Positions 38,189-49,021 are shown, numbered from the stretch's first letter. The stretch: DNA of 64,000 nucleotides from Paracerasibacillus soli (GCF_034006335.1 NZ_JAWDIQ010000001.1); one strand, 5' to 3'. The notes: generated by a model from the sequence alone, not told the origin. A program made the numbers and translations.

Positions 38189-39146
38189 ATGAAAGATATT
38201 TTAACAAAAAAGTGGATCGTCATTACAATTGCGATATTTTGTTCTATTTTATGGGGAAGTGCGTTTCCTGTTTTAAAAGTAAGTTATGTAGAGATGCAAA
38301 TGGCGGCAGATGATACGATTGCTAAAATTGTATTAGCAGGTATGCGCTTTTTGATGGCTGGACTACTATTAATGATTGGCTTACTCCTTTTTAATCGAAA
38401 ATCTTTACGAGTTACCCGACGCCAAGTGCGTTTTCTTATTGTATTTGGACTTATTCAAACAGCACTGCAGTATTTCTTTTTTTATAATGGATTGGCGAAT
38501 ACGTCAGGTATGCAAGGTGCGATACTCGTTTCAAGTGGAACTTTTTTCACGGTCATTTTAGCTCACTTTTTCTATAAGAATGACCGTTTGGATTTGGCAA
38601 AAGTTATCGGCTTAGTAGCTGGATTTGGTGGTATTATTATCGCCAACTGGGGTCAATCCTTCCAAATAGCCTTTCATTTAAATGGGGAAGGATTCATGAT
38701 AATATCAGCGTTAACAGGTGCAATTGGTACGATTATGGCGAAAGAAATGGCAGTGGGCATTCATCCCTTCGCCTTAACTGGATATCAACTAACATTTGGT
38801 TCGTTACTTATGTTAGCTGTGGGGGTACCACAAATGCACGAGCATGCGATTGTCTTTACACCTTTAGGTTGGGGATTATTAATCTATTCTGCACTTTTAT
38901 CAGCAGTTGCCTTTGCACTTTGGTACTCCATTCTTAAATATAATAAAGCAGGAGAAATAAGTATTTATAAATTTGTAACACCTGTTTCTGGCGCAGTATT
39001 ATCCGCCTTTTTTTATCCAAGGAGAGACATTAGATGGATATATTTTAGGAGCCTTGGTGCTTGTTGCAGTGGGGATTATCGCAATAAATATTAAAAGTAA
39101 AGGAAAAGCAGTTGAAGGTCCAATACGGCACTCATCATCTTCATGA
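38189..39146 (+). CDS. EamA/DMT family transporter (one frameshift)
   Basis: A ten-helix drug/metabolite exporter of 318 residues when restored. VITIAIFCSILWGSAFPVLK is the first EamA helix; LQYFFFYNGLANTSGMQGAIL ends repeat one; LTGAIGTIMAKEM starts repeat two. An extra T in the run 39008-39014 breaks the frame; six T give SAFFIQGETLDGYILGAL. ATG 38189 has AGGAG 11 bases upstream; TTG 38183 is possible. It follows the C45 gene by 30 bases and may be co-transcribed. Substrate unknown. Confidence 0.85.
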
Positions 39147-39316
39147 TGTGCAGGTGTGAAAGATATACCTTTACAGATTATTGGATGTGTAAATGTATTA
39201 AAATGCACCAAACTATATAATAGTATTTTTTTCACGGATGAGGATTTGAAACTTTTCTTGAAATCCGCGAAAGAGTATAATAATACTGTTTCATAGTGAA
39301 AGGTGGCCAAAAGAAC

Positions 39317-40005
39317 GTGCTAGGTATAGAATTTACATCGGCATCATTACTAGTGTTATTACAAATCATCGCTATCGATATTGTATTGTCTGGGGATAAT
39401 GCAGTAGTGATTGCAATGGCAACAAGACGTTTACCTAAAACACAGCAGAACACCGCAATTTTAGTTGGTACTGCAGGAGCGGTAATATTAAGAATTATTT
39501 TTGCAACGCTTATTGTTTATTTATTAAAGATTCCGTATGTCCATCTTATTGGGGATTGCTTCTCTTATGGATAGCTTATAAGGTTTTAGTGGAAGAAAAA
39601 GATACAGATGCCAATGTTACATCTTCAAATAGCTTATTAAAGGCCATATTAACGATTATCATGGCAGATGCATTAATGAGTTTAGATAATGTAGTCGCAA
39701 TAGCTGGTGCTGCGAAAGGTCATATAGGATTACTTATTATTGGGGTCGCAATTAGTATCCCGATTATGATTTTTGGTTCTAAATTAATCGTTCGTGTGAT
39801 GGACAAGCATGCTTGGATTGCTTATATTGGATCGGGAATTTTAGCGTGGACAGCGACGGGGATGATTGCAGAGGAACAAATTATAATGAATATATTGGAC
39901 TTGGATAAAAAAATTGAGCTTTACGGTTTGATGGTTGTTGTGACTGCTCTTGTTTTAGTGATTGGATATACACGAAATAAAAGGAGCCGACTTAAAAGTT
40001 CATAA
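39317..40005 (+). CDS. TerC family membrane protein (one frameshift)
   Basis: YjbE-type TerC protein of about 229 residues, a probable manganese exporter that helps metallate secreted proteins in relatives. IIAIDIVLSGDNAVVIAMA and ADALMSLDNVVAIAGAAKG are the twin TerC motifs whose aspartates line the metal path. The break is at GGGG 39550-39553; one more G gives LIGGLLLLWIAYKVL. GTG 39317 is chosen from the ribosome site AGGTGG at 39301-39306. I looked for a yybP-ykoY manganese riboswitch upstream and did not see one. Confidence 0.88.
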
Positions 40006-40179
40006 TTGCTCTATTTCTTGCGTGTTAATTTGCCGCAAGTCCCATAGCAAGAGGAGCAATAGCTTAATAAAAGTCTGATTCAATCAATCAGTAGGGAAAT
40101 ACAGCTCCTCACTGAATGAAGTTTTATTTTATGGATTAACAATATTACAAGCGAATTGAAAAGCAAAATACCGAAATTG

Positions 40180-40212
40180 GGGTGTTATTCGAAATGAATG
40201 ACACTCTTTTTG
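40180..40212 (+). terminator. Intrinsic terminator after terC
   Basis: GGGTGTTATTC (40180-40190) pairs with GAATGACACTC (40195-40205) including two G-U pairs, then TTTTTG-TTTT. Confidence 0.7.
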
Positions 40213-40333
40213 TTTTGCAGAAATAATAATTGGCTGTCAAAGATTATTATGTAAAATAGCTATTAGTATATCTTATTTTTATTTGAAAGTTTGCAGGAAT
40301 CTTTCACTACTATATCGAATATGTATAGTTAAA

Positions 40334-40347
40334 TGTAAGCGCTTACC
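40334..40347. promoter_or_regulatory. cre (CcpA) site before the lysine cluster
   Basis: TGTAAGCGCTTACC matches TGWAANCGNTNWCA at all but the last position and is palindromic (GTAAGCGCTTAC). It lies 47 bases before the NhaC-family gene, a place suited to carbon repression of a catabolic operon. Confidence 0.65.
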
Positions 40348-40394
40348 CAAAGTGGTTTACTAGAAGGTAAAAAATCAAAAAAAGGAGGATACAA

Positions 40395-41981
40395 ATGGTT
40401 CAAACATTTTGGTCACTTATACCCCCTCTTTTGGCAATTGGCATGGTCCTATTGACAAGGCGCGTATTACTTTCTTTAGGTGTAGGGATTGTAGCTTCTG
40501 CTTTATTCGTTAAAAGTTTTCATCTGACTGATTCCTTTTCACTTATTTGGAGTGCATTTAGAAGCGTATTTTGGGAGGAGGGAAGTGTAAACACATGGAA
40601 TGTATTTATTTTACTTTTTGTGCTCATGCTAGGGATTTTAACTGCTTTTGTAGGTATGATGGGCGGAACACAAGCATTCGGTGAATGGATGGTGAAACGA
40701 GTTAAAACCCGGGCAGGGGCACATTTAATGACGATGTTTCTTGGAGTTATTGTATTTATTGATGACTATTTTAATAGTTTGACGGTAGGACAAATTGCAA
40801 AGCCGGTAACGGATAAACATCGGATTTCCCGCGCGAAACTAGCCTATATTGTTGATTCCACTTCAGCACCTGTATGTGTAGTGGCGCCAATTTCAAGTTG
40901 GGGGGCGTATATTATCGGTTTAATTGGTTTTGTATTAACTACCCACGCTGTTACAGATATAACTGCATTCATGGCTTTTATATATATGATTCCGATGAAT
41001 TTTTATGTTTGGGCCGCATTAGGCGTAGTTTTGGTTATCTCGTTAAGACAAGTAGATTTTGGTAGTATGAAAGTGCATGAAGAACAAGCATTGAGAACTG
41101 GAGAAGTAAAGCGTGCTGTAGATCAACAGACTAAATCAAAACATATGTTACCAACGAGTTCTTTTGGAAGAATCTCAGATTTAATTGTACCAATTGCTGT
41201 CCTATTTATAGCTACAATTGGTTTTATTTATTGGACCGGATATACGGAGGTGGATGGAAATGGTACTTTAATGGATATATTTGGTGAAGCGGATGTTGCG
41301 AAATCATTACTTTTTGGGGGAATTACGAGTTTAGTTGTTACGTTTATATTGTTTTTTAAACAAAGTAAACAAAGTCATTTTAAAATGAGAGAATTCTTTA
41401 GTGGTGTAAAAGAAGGCGCAAAGTCTATGATTCCAGCCTTTCTCATTTTAATTTTTGCATGGACCATTGCTGATTTAATTGGTGAATTGGGAACTGGTGA
41501 ATATTTAGCAGCCGTTGTGAAACAATCGAATATTAGCTTTTCACTCATTCCTTTCGTTATTTTTATCATTGCTGGTTTTATTGCCTTTTCAACAGGAACC
41601 TCATGGGGGTCATTTGCGTTATTATTACCAATAGCAGGTTCAATTGCTGCAGCTACAGATATTTCCTTACTTTTACCACTTCTATCAGCTGTTTTAGCTG
41701 GAGCTGTATTTGGCGACCATTGTTCACCAATATCAGATACAACGATACTTTCATCAACAGGAACAGAATGTGATCATATTGATCATGTTACGACTCAGTT
41801 ACCGTATGCACTCGTATCTGCTGGTATTGCAGGTCTTGGATACTTGGCATTGGGACTTACGAGTAGTGTACTTACTGGTCTAATTGTTGTATTAGTTAGT
41901 TTAATTATTTTATTTTTTAGCCTAAGGAAGAAAAACAATAGCCATTTTGAACAAGAAAAAGAGGATACGATTGCAAATTAA
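40395..41981 (+). CDS. NhaC-family Na+/H+ antiporter-like transporter (possible lysine transporter)
   Basis: A 528-residue intact membrane protein with about twelve helices. VIVFIDDYFNSLTVGQIAKP, ISSWGAYIIGLIGF, FSTGTSWGSFALLLPIAG and FGDHCSPISDTTILSSTGTECDH are the NhaC signatures. Some family members are amino-acid transporters; LysW of Firmicutes was predicted to carry lysine because it lies under lysine riboswitches. Being first in a lysine-degradation cluster makes a lysine/Na+ or lysine/cadaverine exchanger an attractive guess. AAAGGAGG precedes the ATG. Confidence 0.85.
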   Translation: MVQTFWSLIPPLLAIGMVLLTRRVLLSLGVGIVASALFVKSFHLTDSFSLIWSAFRSVFWEEGSVNTWNVFILLFVLMLGILTAFVGMMGGTQAFGEWMVKRVKTRAGAHLMTMFLGVIVFIDDYFNSLTVGQIAKPVTDKHRISRAKLAYIVDSTSAPVCVVAPISSWGAYIIGLIGFVLTTHAVTDITAFMAFIYMIPMNFYVWAALGVVLVISLRQVDFGSMKVHEEQALRTGEVKRAVDQQTKSKHMLPTSSFGRISDLIVPIAVLFIATIGFIYWTGYTEVDGNGTLMDIFGEADVAKSLLFGGITSLVVTFILFFKQSKQSHFKMREFFSGVKEGAKSMIPAFLILIFAWTIADLIGELGTGEYLAAVVKQSNISFSLIPFVIFIIAGFIAFSTGTSWGSFALLLPIAGSIAAATDISLLLPLLSAVLAGAVFGDHCSPISDTTILSSTGTECDHIDHVTTQLPYALVSAGIAGLGYLALGLTSSVLTGLIVVLVSLIILFFSLRKKNNSHFEQEKEDTIAN

Positions 41982-42100
41982 AAGATAAAATAAAAGTGAA
42001 AGGAACGATTTGTATGTTAAAGGATGTCGTAATGCGTCATAAATTGTCTGTCTTTTAAAAGTAATTGAAAACATGGGAATTATAAGATACAATATAGGCG

Positions 42101-42127
42101 AATATATGAAATGGCGTTTCATATATT
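42101..42127. promoter_or_regulatory. 27-bp palindrome, candidate IclR operator 1
   Basis: AATATATGAAA (42101-42111), spacer TGGCG, TTTCATATATT (42117-42127): an eleven-base perfect inverted repeat five bases before the ribosome site of the aminotransferase gene. Nearly the same core (TATTGAAA-AATAT-TTTCATAT) recurs at 52589-52609 in the converging operon. Confidence 0.7.
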
Positions 42128-42144
42128 GAAATAGGAGGATGGGA

Positions 42145-43324
42145 ATGGAATTTGTTTCGCGAAAAGTAAATGATTTGCCACCATATTTATTTTCAAAAAT
42201 TCAAGAGAAAAAAGAGGCACTTCAAGCGAAAGGGATGGATGTGATTGATTTAGGAATTGGGGCACCTGATCTTCCAACCCCGACATTTATTATTGACAAA
42301 CTCATAAGGGAAATGAAAATCCCAGCAAATCATCGGTACTCTTCTTATAGTGGATGTAGGGAGTTTAGAGAAGCTGTCGTACATTTTTATAAGCAAAGAT
42401 ACGGTGTAACGTTGCACCCTGACGAAGAAGTTTTGACTTTAATCGGGTCAAAGGAAGGAATTGCAAATCTTGTTCAAACGGTTATTAATCCAGGAGATTA
42501 TGTTCTCGTACCAACCCTGGTTATCCGGTATACCGTACACTGTTCATTTAGCAAATGGTATTACAGTAGATCTTCCCTTGGATGCAGAAAATGGTTATGT
42601 GCCTATCTATTCTAAACTTACAGCGGAACAAAAGGAAAAGGCGAAGTTAATGTTCTTAAATTATCCCAGTAATCCAACGACAGCAACAATACAAATAAAC
42701 ACCCTTTTGGAAGCGGTTACATTTGCAAAGGAAAATAATATGTTAGTGGTCAACGATATGGCCTATGATTTAGTCACTTTTGCAGATTATGAATCGCCTA
42801 GCATACTACAAGTACCGCATGCAAAAGATAGGGCCATCGAATTTGGGTCGTTATCGAAAAGCTTTAATATGACTGGGTGGCGTATCGGATATGTAGTTGG
42901 TAATAAAGATGTTATTCAAGCGTTAGCCGCGTTAAAGAGTAACATTGATACAAGTCAGTTTTTACCGATTCAAAAAGCAGCAGCTGATGCACTAAAAAGT
43001 GACTTTTCGCATGTCAAACAACATGCGGCTATTTTTGAGAGACGAATGGAAAAACTTTATCAGGCATTGCATGAATTAGGTATACGAGTTGATAAACCAA
43101 GAGGAACAATATTTTTATGGGCAAAAGTACCAAATAGTTATACATCTATTGCATTCACAGATAAATTGTTAGAAGAAGCGGGAATTGTCGTCACACCTGG
43201 AAATGCATTTGGCCCGTCTGGAGAAGGGTATATTCGAATTTCACTTTCTGTATCAGAAGACCGTTTAGACGAAGTGATAAGACGTCTTCATCTATTAGAC
43301 TTAAAGGGGGAACAGGCAACTTGA
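42145..43324 (+). CDS. PLP aminotransferase, probable 2-aminoadipate aminotransferase (two frameshifts)
   Basis: Fold-type I class I/II aminotransferase of about 393 residues, closest in style to LL-diaminopimelate and aminoadipate aminotransferases. VIDLGIGAPDLPTP is the N-terminal motif, SYSGCREFREAV follows, MFLNYPSNPT gives the conserved Asn-Pro, and EFGSLSKSFNMTGWRIGYV holds the PLP lysine. Breaks: about 42515-42518 (one A short of VPNPGYPVY) and about 42541-42543 (before VHLANGITVDLPL). ATG 42145 is six bases after AGGAGG; 42139 touches it. In context it would turn 2-aminoadipate into 2-oxoadipate. Confidence 0.82.
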
Positions 43325-44982
43325 ACAATCAAGCAGTCGCAAAAACGACGATGACAAGCGCGAAAGCAATTGTAACCTGTATAAAGAAAGAAGGAATCAG
43401 TAATGTATTTTGCGTTCCTGGTGAAAGTTATTTACCAGTATTAGATGCACTATATGATGAAACATCTATCCAAGTAATAGCTGCACGGCATGAAGGTGGA
43501 GCTGCCTTTATGGCAGAAGGATATGCCAAATCGACAAGAAAGCCTGGGGTAGTATTTGCAACAAGAGGTGTAGGAGCGACGAATTTATCCATTGGCGTCC
43601 ATACTGCATATCAAGACTCTACACCAATGGTTGTATTTCTTGGCCAGGTGCATAGTAAATTTCGCGGAAGAGAAGGTTTCCAAGAAGTGGATTTAGATGA
43701 ATTATTTAAACCGATTGCTAAATGGGCAGTGGAAATAAACGATCCTGAACGGATGCCTGAACTAGTGCAGCGGGCATTTCGCATTGCGAAAACAGGGCGC
43801 CCTGGACCCGTAATTGTTTCCTTACCTGAGGATGTTCTACCTGTTGAAACTGAAATGACATTTGGACCAGTTGCAGCAGTTCCAGGAACCGACACCATCA
43901 AGAAATGAAATAAATGACGTTATCAACATGCTATCAACCGCAAACCAACCACTTGTCATTGCCGGGGGAGGAATAAAAAATGGGCAGCAGAAGAAGCACT
44001 CGTCAACTTTGCGGAAAAGTTCTCCTTACCTGTTATGGTAGCATTTCGCCGACATGATGTGTTTCCAAATGAGCATCCGCTATATGCTGGTCATCTCGGA
44101 CTAGGAACAAATAAGAAGGTTTTACAGTCGGTAAAAGATGCAGATGTTATTTTAGCATTAGGAACACGACTATCTGAAGTGACAACACAGGATTATACAT
44201 TGATTGAAGCGGATCAAATACTTATTCATATCGATATTGATGATGAAACCCTTGGAAAGGTTTACGCTCCACATCTCGGTGTAGTGGCACATATGAAACC
44301 TGCATTAGAAGTGATACAAGAGGAGAATATTACGGTAACATGGGAGGATTGGTCAGCAACTTGCCATCAACGCTTTGTAGAAGCTAGTCATGTTGGTGTT
44401 GGAGAAGGCGATTATATTAATAAAAAAATCATCGCAACACTTCATAAAGAATTACCAGAAGATGCATTGTTAACAAATGATGCTGGAAACTTTGCTGGAT
44501 GGTTGCATACGTATTTCCGATTTAAAAAGAAACATACGTATGTTGGGCCAACTTCAGGTGCGATGGGGTATGGCTTACCAGCTGCCATTGGTGCTAAATT
44601 AGCTTATCCCAAAAAGACGGTTGTTTCCTTATCAGGTGATGGTGGTTTTATGATGACAGTTCAGGAACTGGAAACTGCAGTGCGTTATCACATTCCTGTT
44701 ATCGCTTTAGTCTTTAACAATAATATGTATGGAACGATACGGATGCACCAAGAAATGCATTATCCAGAACGAATTGTAGGAACAGATTTAGGCGATGTTT
44801 CATTCGCAAAATTAGCAGAGAGTGTTGGAGCAGTTGGCATTACGGTTGAAACGATAGAAGGTTTTAATGCAGCCTTTGCAAAAGCTTTGGCATTATATAA
44901 GCCCGTTGTAATCGAAATCTTAACTGATCAGGAGCAAATATCCGTTACATCAACAATTGAACAAATTCGTCATCGTAAATAA
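43321..44982 (+). CDS. TPP-dependent enzyme, acetolactate-synthase-like, probable 2-oxoadipate decarboxylase (two frameshifts)
   Basis: A 553-residue (restored) thiamine-pyrophosphate enzyme with three domains: the Pyr domain has VIAARHEGGAAFMAEGYAKS with the catalytic glutamate; the middle domain LVIAGGGIK; the PP domain GDGGFMMTVQELETA to FNNNMYGTIRM, which binds TPP-Mg. Breaks: about 43893 (net +1, DPSRNEIND restored) and AAAAAA 43975-43980 (one A short of KKWAAEEALV). TTG 43321 overlaps the previous stop as TTGA, indicating coupling. It has no regulatory subunit nearby and is not in a branched-chain operon, so a 2-oxo-acid decarboxylase role fits better than acetolactate synthesis. Confidence 0.8.
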
Positions 44983-45035
44983 TGGGAATGACATGTAAGA
45001 ACTTGTAGGTGGAAATGATATAGGAGGTAATATTT

Positions 45036-46536
45036 ATGGCAAACACAATGATGGATGTAAAATCGTTAAAAAACTTTATTAATGGAGAATGGAAGGAAGT
45101 AGAAGGTGAAACAACTGCTGTGATCAATCCAGCAACTGGAGAGACGGTCGTTCATGTTCCGTTGTCAACGAAAAGAAACAGTAGATGAAGCCGTAGTTGC
45201 AGCAAAGTTAGCACAAAAAGAGTGGGCTATGGTTCCAGCCCCACAGCGAGCAGAAGTTTTGTATCGGGTAGGGCAAATTATGAAAGACCGTAAAGAAAAG
45301 CTTTCTCAATTACTTACATTAGAAAATGGAAAAGTAATAGAAGAAGCACGTGGAGAAGTGCAAGAAGGCATTGATATGGCATTTTATATGGCTGGGGAAG
45401 GTAGACGTTTATTTGGCCAAACAACACCTGCAGAACTACAAAATAAATTTGCTATGAGTGTGCGCGCACCAATTGGTGTAGTTGGGATTATTACGCCATG
45501 GAACTTTCCAATCGCAATAGCCACATGGAAGTCATTTCCGGCAATTGTTGCGGGAAATGCGGTTGTTTGGAAACCGGCAACAGAAACACCGATTATGGCT
45601 TATGAATTAGCAAAAATTTATGAAGAAGCTGGACTGCCTAAAGGAGTTATTAATGTAGTCTTTGGCTCGGGCTCATCTGTTGGTGATGCCATGGTACATC
45701 ATAAGGATATTCGTGTCATTTCCTTTACGGGATCCAACGAAACGGGGAGTCATATTGCAGCGGAGTGCGGAAGACAGTTGAAAAAGGTTTCCTTAGAAAT
45801 GGGCGGAAAAAATGCAGTAATCGTGATGGATGATGCGGATATTGAATTAGCAGTTGAAGGAATTATTTGGAGCGCGTTTGGTACGAGCGGGCAGAGATGT
45901 ACCGCATGTAGTCGCGTTATTGTTCATGAAGATGTAAAAGAGACCTTGGAAGAACGATTATTAGTTGCAATGGAGCAATTAACGATTGGTAATGGGCTCG
46001 ATGAAAAAGTAAAAGTTGGTCCAATTATTAACCAAGCTGGTATGGAGAAAATAAAGAAGTATATTGAAATTGGTAAAAATGAAGGCGCGAAATTACTGGC
46101 AGGTGGATATGTATTAACGGAAGGTGAGCATAAAGAAGGAAACTATTTTGCACCGACATTATTTACAAATGCAACAGCTAATATGCGCATTGCACAAGAG
46201 GAAATTTTTGGACCAGTCGTTTCTCTCATTCCGGTTAGAAGCTTTGAAGAAGCGATTGAAGTAAACAATAGCGTAACATACGGTTTATCTAGTTCTATAT
46301 TTACAAAAGATGTGAATCGTGTTTTCCAGGCGCAACGTGATCTAGATACAGGAATTGTTTATGTGAACGCTGGAACAACAGGTGCTGAGATACACTTACC
46401 ATTTGGTGGTTCAAAGGGTACTGGAAATGGATATCGTGATTCAGGTGTGCAGGCATTAGATGTATTTACGGAATGGAAAGCAATTTATGTCGATTACAGT
46501 GGAAAGTTGCAACGTGCACAAATTGATGTGGAGTAA
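45036..46536 (+). CDS. NAD-dependent aldehyde dehydrogenase, probable aminoadipate-semialdehyde dehydrogenase (one frameshift)
   Basis: A 499-residue (restored) aldehyde dehydrogenase. GIITPWNFPIAIATWKSFPA is the substrate-channel motif, VISFTGSNETGSHIA the cofactor loop, LEMGGKNAVIVMDDA holds the general-base glutamate and GTSGQRCTACSRV the catalytic cysteine. An extra A near 45168-45171 breaks the frame; three A give STKETVDEAVVAA. AGGAGG lies before the ATG. It directly precedes lysine 6-dehydrogenase, whose product is 2-aminoadipate semialdehyde (or its cyclic imine), so oxidation to 2-aminoadipate is the natural role. Confidence 0.88.
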
Positions 46537-46636
46537 GAAAGTAGTTAGATAGGCATGTAGATGGGGATGTAACGAACCATTTGGAAAAGTACACGATAAA
46601 TAATAAAAAAATGAACCATAAAGGAGCGTGAACACT

Positions 46637-47810
46637 ATGAAAATAGGTGTATTAGGATCTGGATTAATGGGAAAAGTAGCTGCAAGAGATCTTGTTAAAA
46701 GTGAAAGGGTAAAAAAGGTAGGGTTAGCGGATATTGATCTTGCAAGGGCACAAACCGTTGTGAATCAATTAAATTCTCCTAAACTTACAGCATATGCAGT
46801 AGATGCAAGTGATGAAATAGATTTAGCAAATTATATGCGTGAGTTTGATGTTGTCATTAATGCATTATTTTATTCCTTCAATCAAGTCGTAGCAAAAACA
46901 GCTATTCAAGTTGGTACACATTCCGTTGATTTGGGAGGCCATATTGGTCATATAACAGATAAAGTACTTGCTATGAACGAGGAAGCGCAGACTTCGCAAG
47001 TGACGGTAATCCCTGATTTGGGAGTTGCACCTGGGATGATCAATATTTTAGCTGGTTACGGGGTAAGTAAGTTAGATAAAACCGAATCTATTAAATTGTA
47101 TGTTGGAGGAATCCCTGTTCAGCCCGAACCACCATTAGAATACAATCACGTCTTTTCGATGGAAGGATTGTTTGACCATTATACAGATCCTGCACTTATT
47201 ATTCGCAATGGAGAAAAAGTCGAAGTACCGGCATTATCTGAGGTGGAGCAAATCCATTTTGAAAAGTTTGGTCCATTAGAAGCTTTTCATACTTCAGGTG
47301 GTACATCAACATTATCGCACTCCTATCCAATTTAAGTACATTAGAATATAAAACAATTCGCTATCGTGGTCACGCTGAAAAATTTAAATTACTGGTTGAT
47401 TTAAATTTAACGCGCTCTGATTATGAAGTAGAAGTAAATGGGGAAAAAGTAAATCCACGTGAGGTACTTTTAAAGGTACTTGATCCTATTGTCGAATTAG
47501 GAGAAAAGGACGATGCTGTTCTGCTTCGCGTAGTTGTTTCTGTTCTAAAGATGGTAAACCTGCTACCTATGCATATGAAATGACAACCTTTAAGGATCGA
47601 GAGAGTCACGTTACAGCCATGGCTAGGGCAACAGCAAATACAATTTCAGTTGTAGCTCAATTAATTGCAAATGGAGAGATTTCAAAAAAAGGTGTTTATC
47701 CTCCAGAACAAATTGTACCAGGGAGAATATATATGGAGGAAATGGCAAAACGTGGTGTCATAATAAAGGAATATGTAAAAATAGCGGCAGATAAAAATGT
47801 GTCAGTTTAG
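46637..47810 (+). CDS. lysDH: Lysine 6-dehydrogenase (two frameshifts)
   Basis: Oxidatively deaminates the epsilon-amino group of L-lysine with NAD. The 391-residue restored protein is of the saccharopine-dehydrogenase fold and resembles the Geobacillus enzyme as I recall it: KIGVLGSGLMGKVAARDLVK (Rossmann), DVVINALFYSFNQVVAKTAI, HSVDLGGHIGHITDKVL, VIPDLGVAPGMINILAGYG, PEPPLEYNHVFSMEGLFDHY, AFHTSGGTSTLS. Breaks: about 47330 (one A short of SYPNLSTLEYK) and about 47541-47543 (one G short of VSGSKDGKPA). ATG 46637 follows AAGGAG. It is separated from the aldehyde dehydrogenase by 100 bases. Confidence 0.87.
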
Positions 47811-47833
47811 TTAAATGGAGGTCGATTGAAAGG

Positions 47834-47880
47834 GGCTGGGACATAAAGGGGTCAGACCCCTTATGTCCCGGCCTCCAATG
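47834..47880. repeat. Dispersed palindrome, full-length copy 4
   Basis: GGCTGGGACATAA-A-GGGGTC-A-GACCCC-TTATGTCCCGGCC is an almost perfect inverted repeat with nested arms, followed by TCCAATG. It separates lysDH from the iclR-type gene and would form a strong hairpin in RNA. Confidence 0.65.
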
Positions 47881-47897
47881 TAAAGGGAGTATAAGCG

Positions 47898-48656
47898 ATG
47901 AATCAAAGTGTAGCCAAAGCACTACAACTACTTGATTTATTTACTGAGGAACAACCGGAGTGGTCGTTAAAAGATATATCGAAGCAATCAGGTATCCCAA
48001 AGCCGACAGCATATCGTTTATTAACAACACTGGAATCAGGAAACTTTGTCTTTAAGATGAAAACAACGGAACATGACAGTCGGTATCGCCTCGGGTTAAA
48101 ATTATTGGAGATGGGTCAGCTTGTGTCAGAACAACTCGAAGTACGTAAAATTGCCCTTCCATTTATGCAGATGTTAGCAAATGACATAAATGAAGTCATC
48201 CATCTTGTCATAGTTAATCAAAATAAAGCTGTTTATATTGAAAAGGTAGAAAATACACGCGCACTACGACTGTATACAAAAGTAGGCAAAAGTACACCAC
48301 TATACATGGGGTCAGGCCCCAAATTACTATTAGCCCACTTACCAATTGATAAGCAACGTGAAATATTTCGTGAAGTAGGTAATAAACAATTACGCGATGG
48401 AAGGGTCATAGATGAGAGGCGATTGAGGGAGGAACTAGTAGAAATACGTAAACAAGGCTTTTCATATAGTGTTGGTGAACAAGATCCCTATACGACAGGG
48501 ATCTCATATCCTATTTTTGATTATCGTGGACATGTTATTTCGGCTTTAACAGTAAGTGGTCTATCAAGTTATTTCGAAGGAGATAATTTAAGGCGAATTA
48601 AGAATCAAACAGAAGTAACAGCAAGACAAGTATCTAGAAAGTTAGGTTTCAACTAA
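47898..48656 (+). CDS. IclR family transcriptional regulator
   Basis: A 252-residue regulator with an N-terminal winged helix (WSLKDISKQSGIPKPTAYRL, then LLTTLESGNFV) and a C-terminal ligand-binding domain (DINEVIHLVIVNQNKAVYIE, GSGPKLLLAHLP, YPIFDYRGHVISALTVSG). IclR proteins bind palindromes near the genes they control and sense a pathway metabolite. It sits at the end of the plus-strand lysine operon and is the obvious candidate to bind the palindromes at 42101 and 52589. Intact. The codons for GSGPK coincide with TGGGGTCAGGCCCCA (48307-48321), which resembles the dispersed palindrome. Confidence 0.9.
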   Translation: MNQSVAKALQLLDLFTEEQPEWSLKDISKQSGIPKPTAYRLLTTLESGNFVFKMKTTEHDSRYRLGLKLLEMGQLVSEQLEVRKIALPFMQMLANDINEVIHLVIVNQNKAVYIEKVENTRALRLYTKVGKSTPLYMGSGPKLLLAHLPIDKQREIFREVGNKQLRDGRVIDERRLREELVEIRKQGFSYSVGEQDPYTTGISYPIFDYRGHVISALTVSGLSSYFEGDNLRRIKNQTEVTARQVSRKLGFN

Positions 48657-48677
48657 TGCAACAAGGAAGGGAACGGA

Positions 48678-48992
48678 ATGATGAAGACAATTTTTATTGC
48701 AGGGCATGCAAGATTTCCCTCGGGAATGGCGGCTAAAAGTGTCTATGAGACACTTACCATAACAGCAGAAATTGATAAAAAGTATGGTGTTATTGTAAAT
48801 GCAGGCTGTACTTTAGCAACTTTGCATGGAAGAGAGTTTGTCCAACAATTACTACGTGGTCATAGTTTACAAGACGGCATAGAGCAACCTATGGAGGAAT
48901 TAAAAAAGTATTATTTAGGAAAGGCTGGTAATGCCTTGGCATCCGCATTAAATGACTTATATAAACAATATAAACTAAAAGGTTCTGACTGA
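48678..48992 (+). CDS. DUF3870 domain protein
   Basis: A 104-residue intact protein of the DUF3870 family: TIFIAGHARFPSGMAAKSVYE, a central VIVNAGCTLATLHGREFV and SLQDGIEQPMEELKKYYLGKA. No activity is known for the family, but it is, from memory, found beside regulators and acyl-CoA or amino-acid catabolic genes in Firmicutes. It follows the IclR gene by 21 bases, so it is likely part of the lysine operon. ATG 48678 and 48681 are equal candidates. Confidence 0.75.
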   Translation: MMKTIFIAGHARFPSGMAAKSVYETLTITAEIDKKYGVIVNAGCTLATLHGREFVQQLLRGHSLQDGIEQPMEELKKYYLGKAGNALASALNDLYKQYKLKGSD

Positions 48993-49021
48993 TAGCGTTG
49001 AACTAGTAGAAGGGGATACTT

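Larger units (their letters stand above)
40006..40394. other. Intergenic region with terminator and cre site
   Basis: A spacer of 389 bases. A terminator lies at 40180-40212. Just after TerC, ATTGCTC and GAGCAAT (about 40003-40060) could form a loose hairpin with GCAAG/CTTGC. A cre-like site is at 40334-40347. I saw no lysine riboswitch core. Confidence 0.55.

Noticed and set aside
39150..39316. yybP-ykoY manganese riboswitch expected before a TerC gene
   Set aside because: I could not find the conserved core; only a weak dyad GGATTT/AAATCC is present.
40006..40394. Lysine riboswitch before the NhaC-type gene
   Set aside because: The L-box conserved blocks are not visible, and a lysine-repressed switch would not suit a catabolic operon.
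43321..44982. Acetolactate synthase large subunit (IlvB/AlsS) as the function of the TPP enzyme
   Set aside because: No small subunit, no ilv or alsD genes nearby, and the neighbours form a lysine route; kept only as an alternative.
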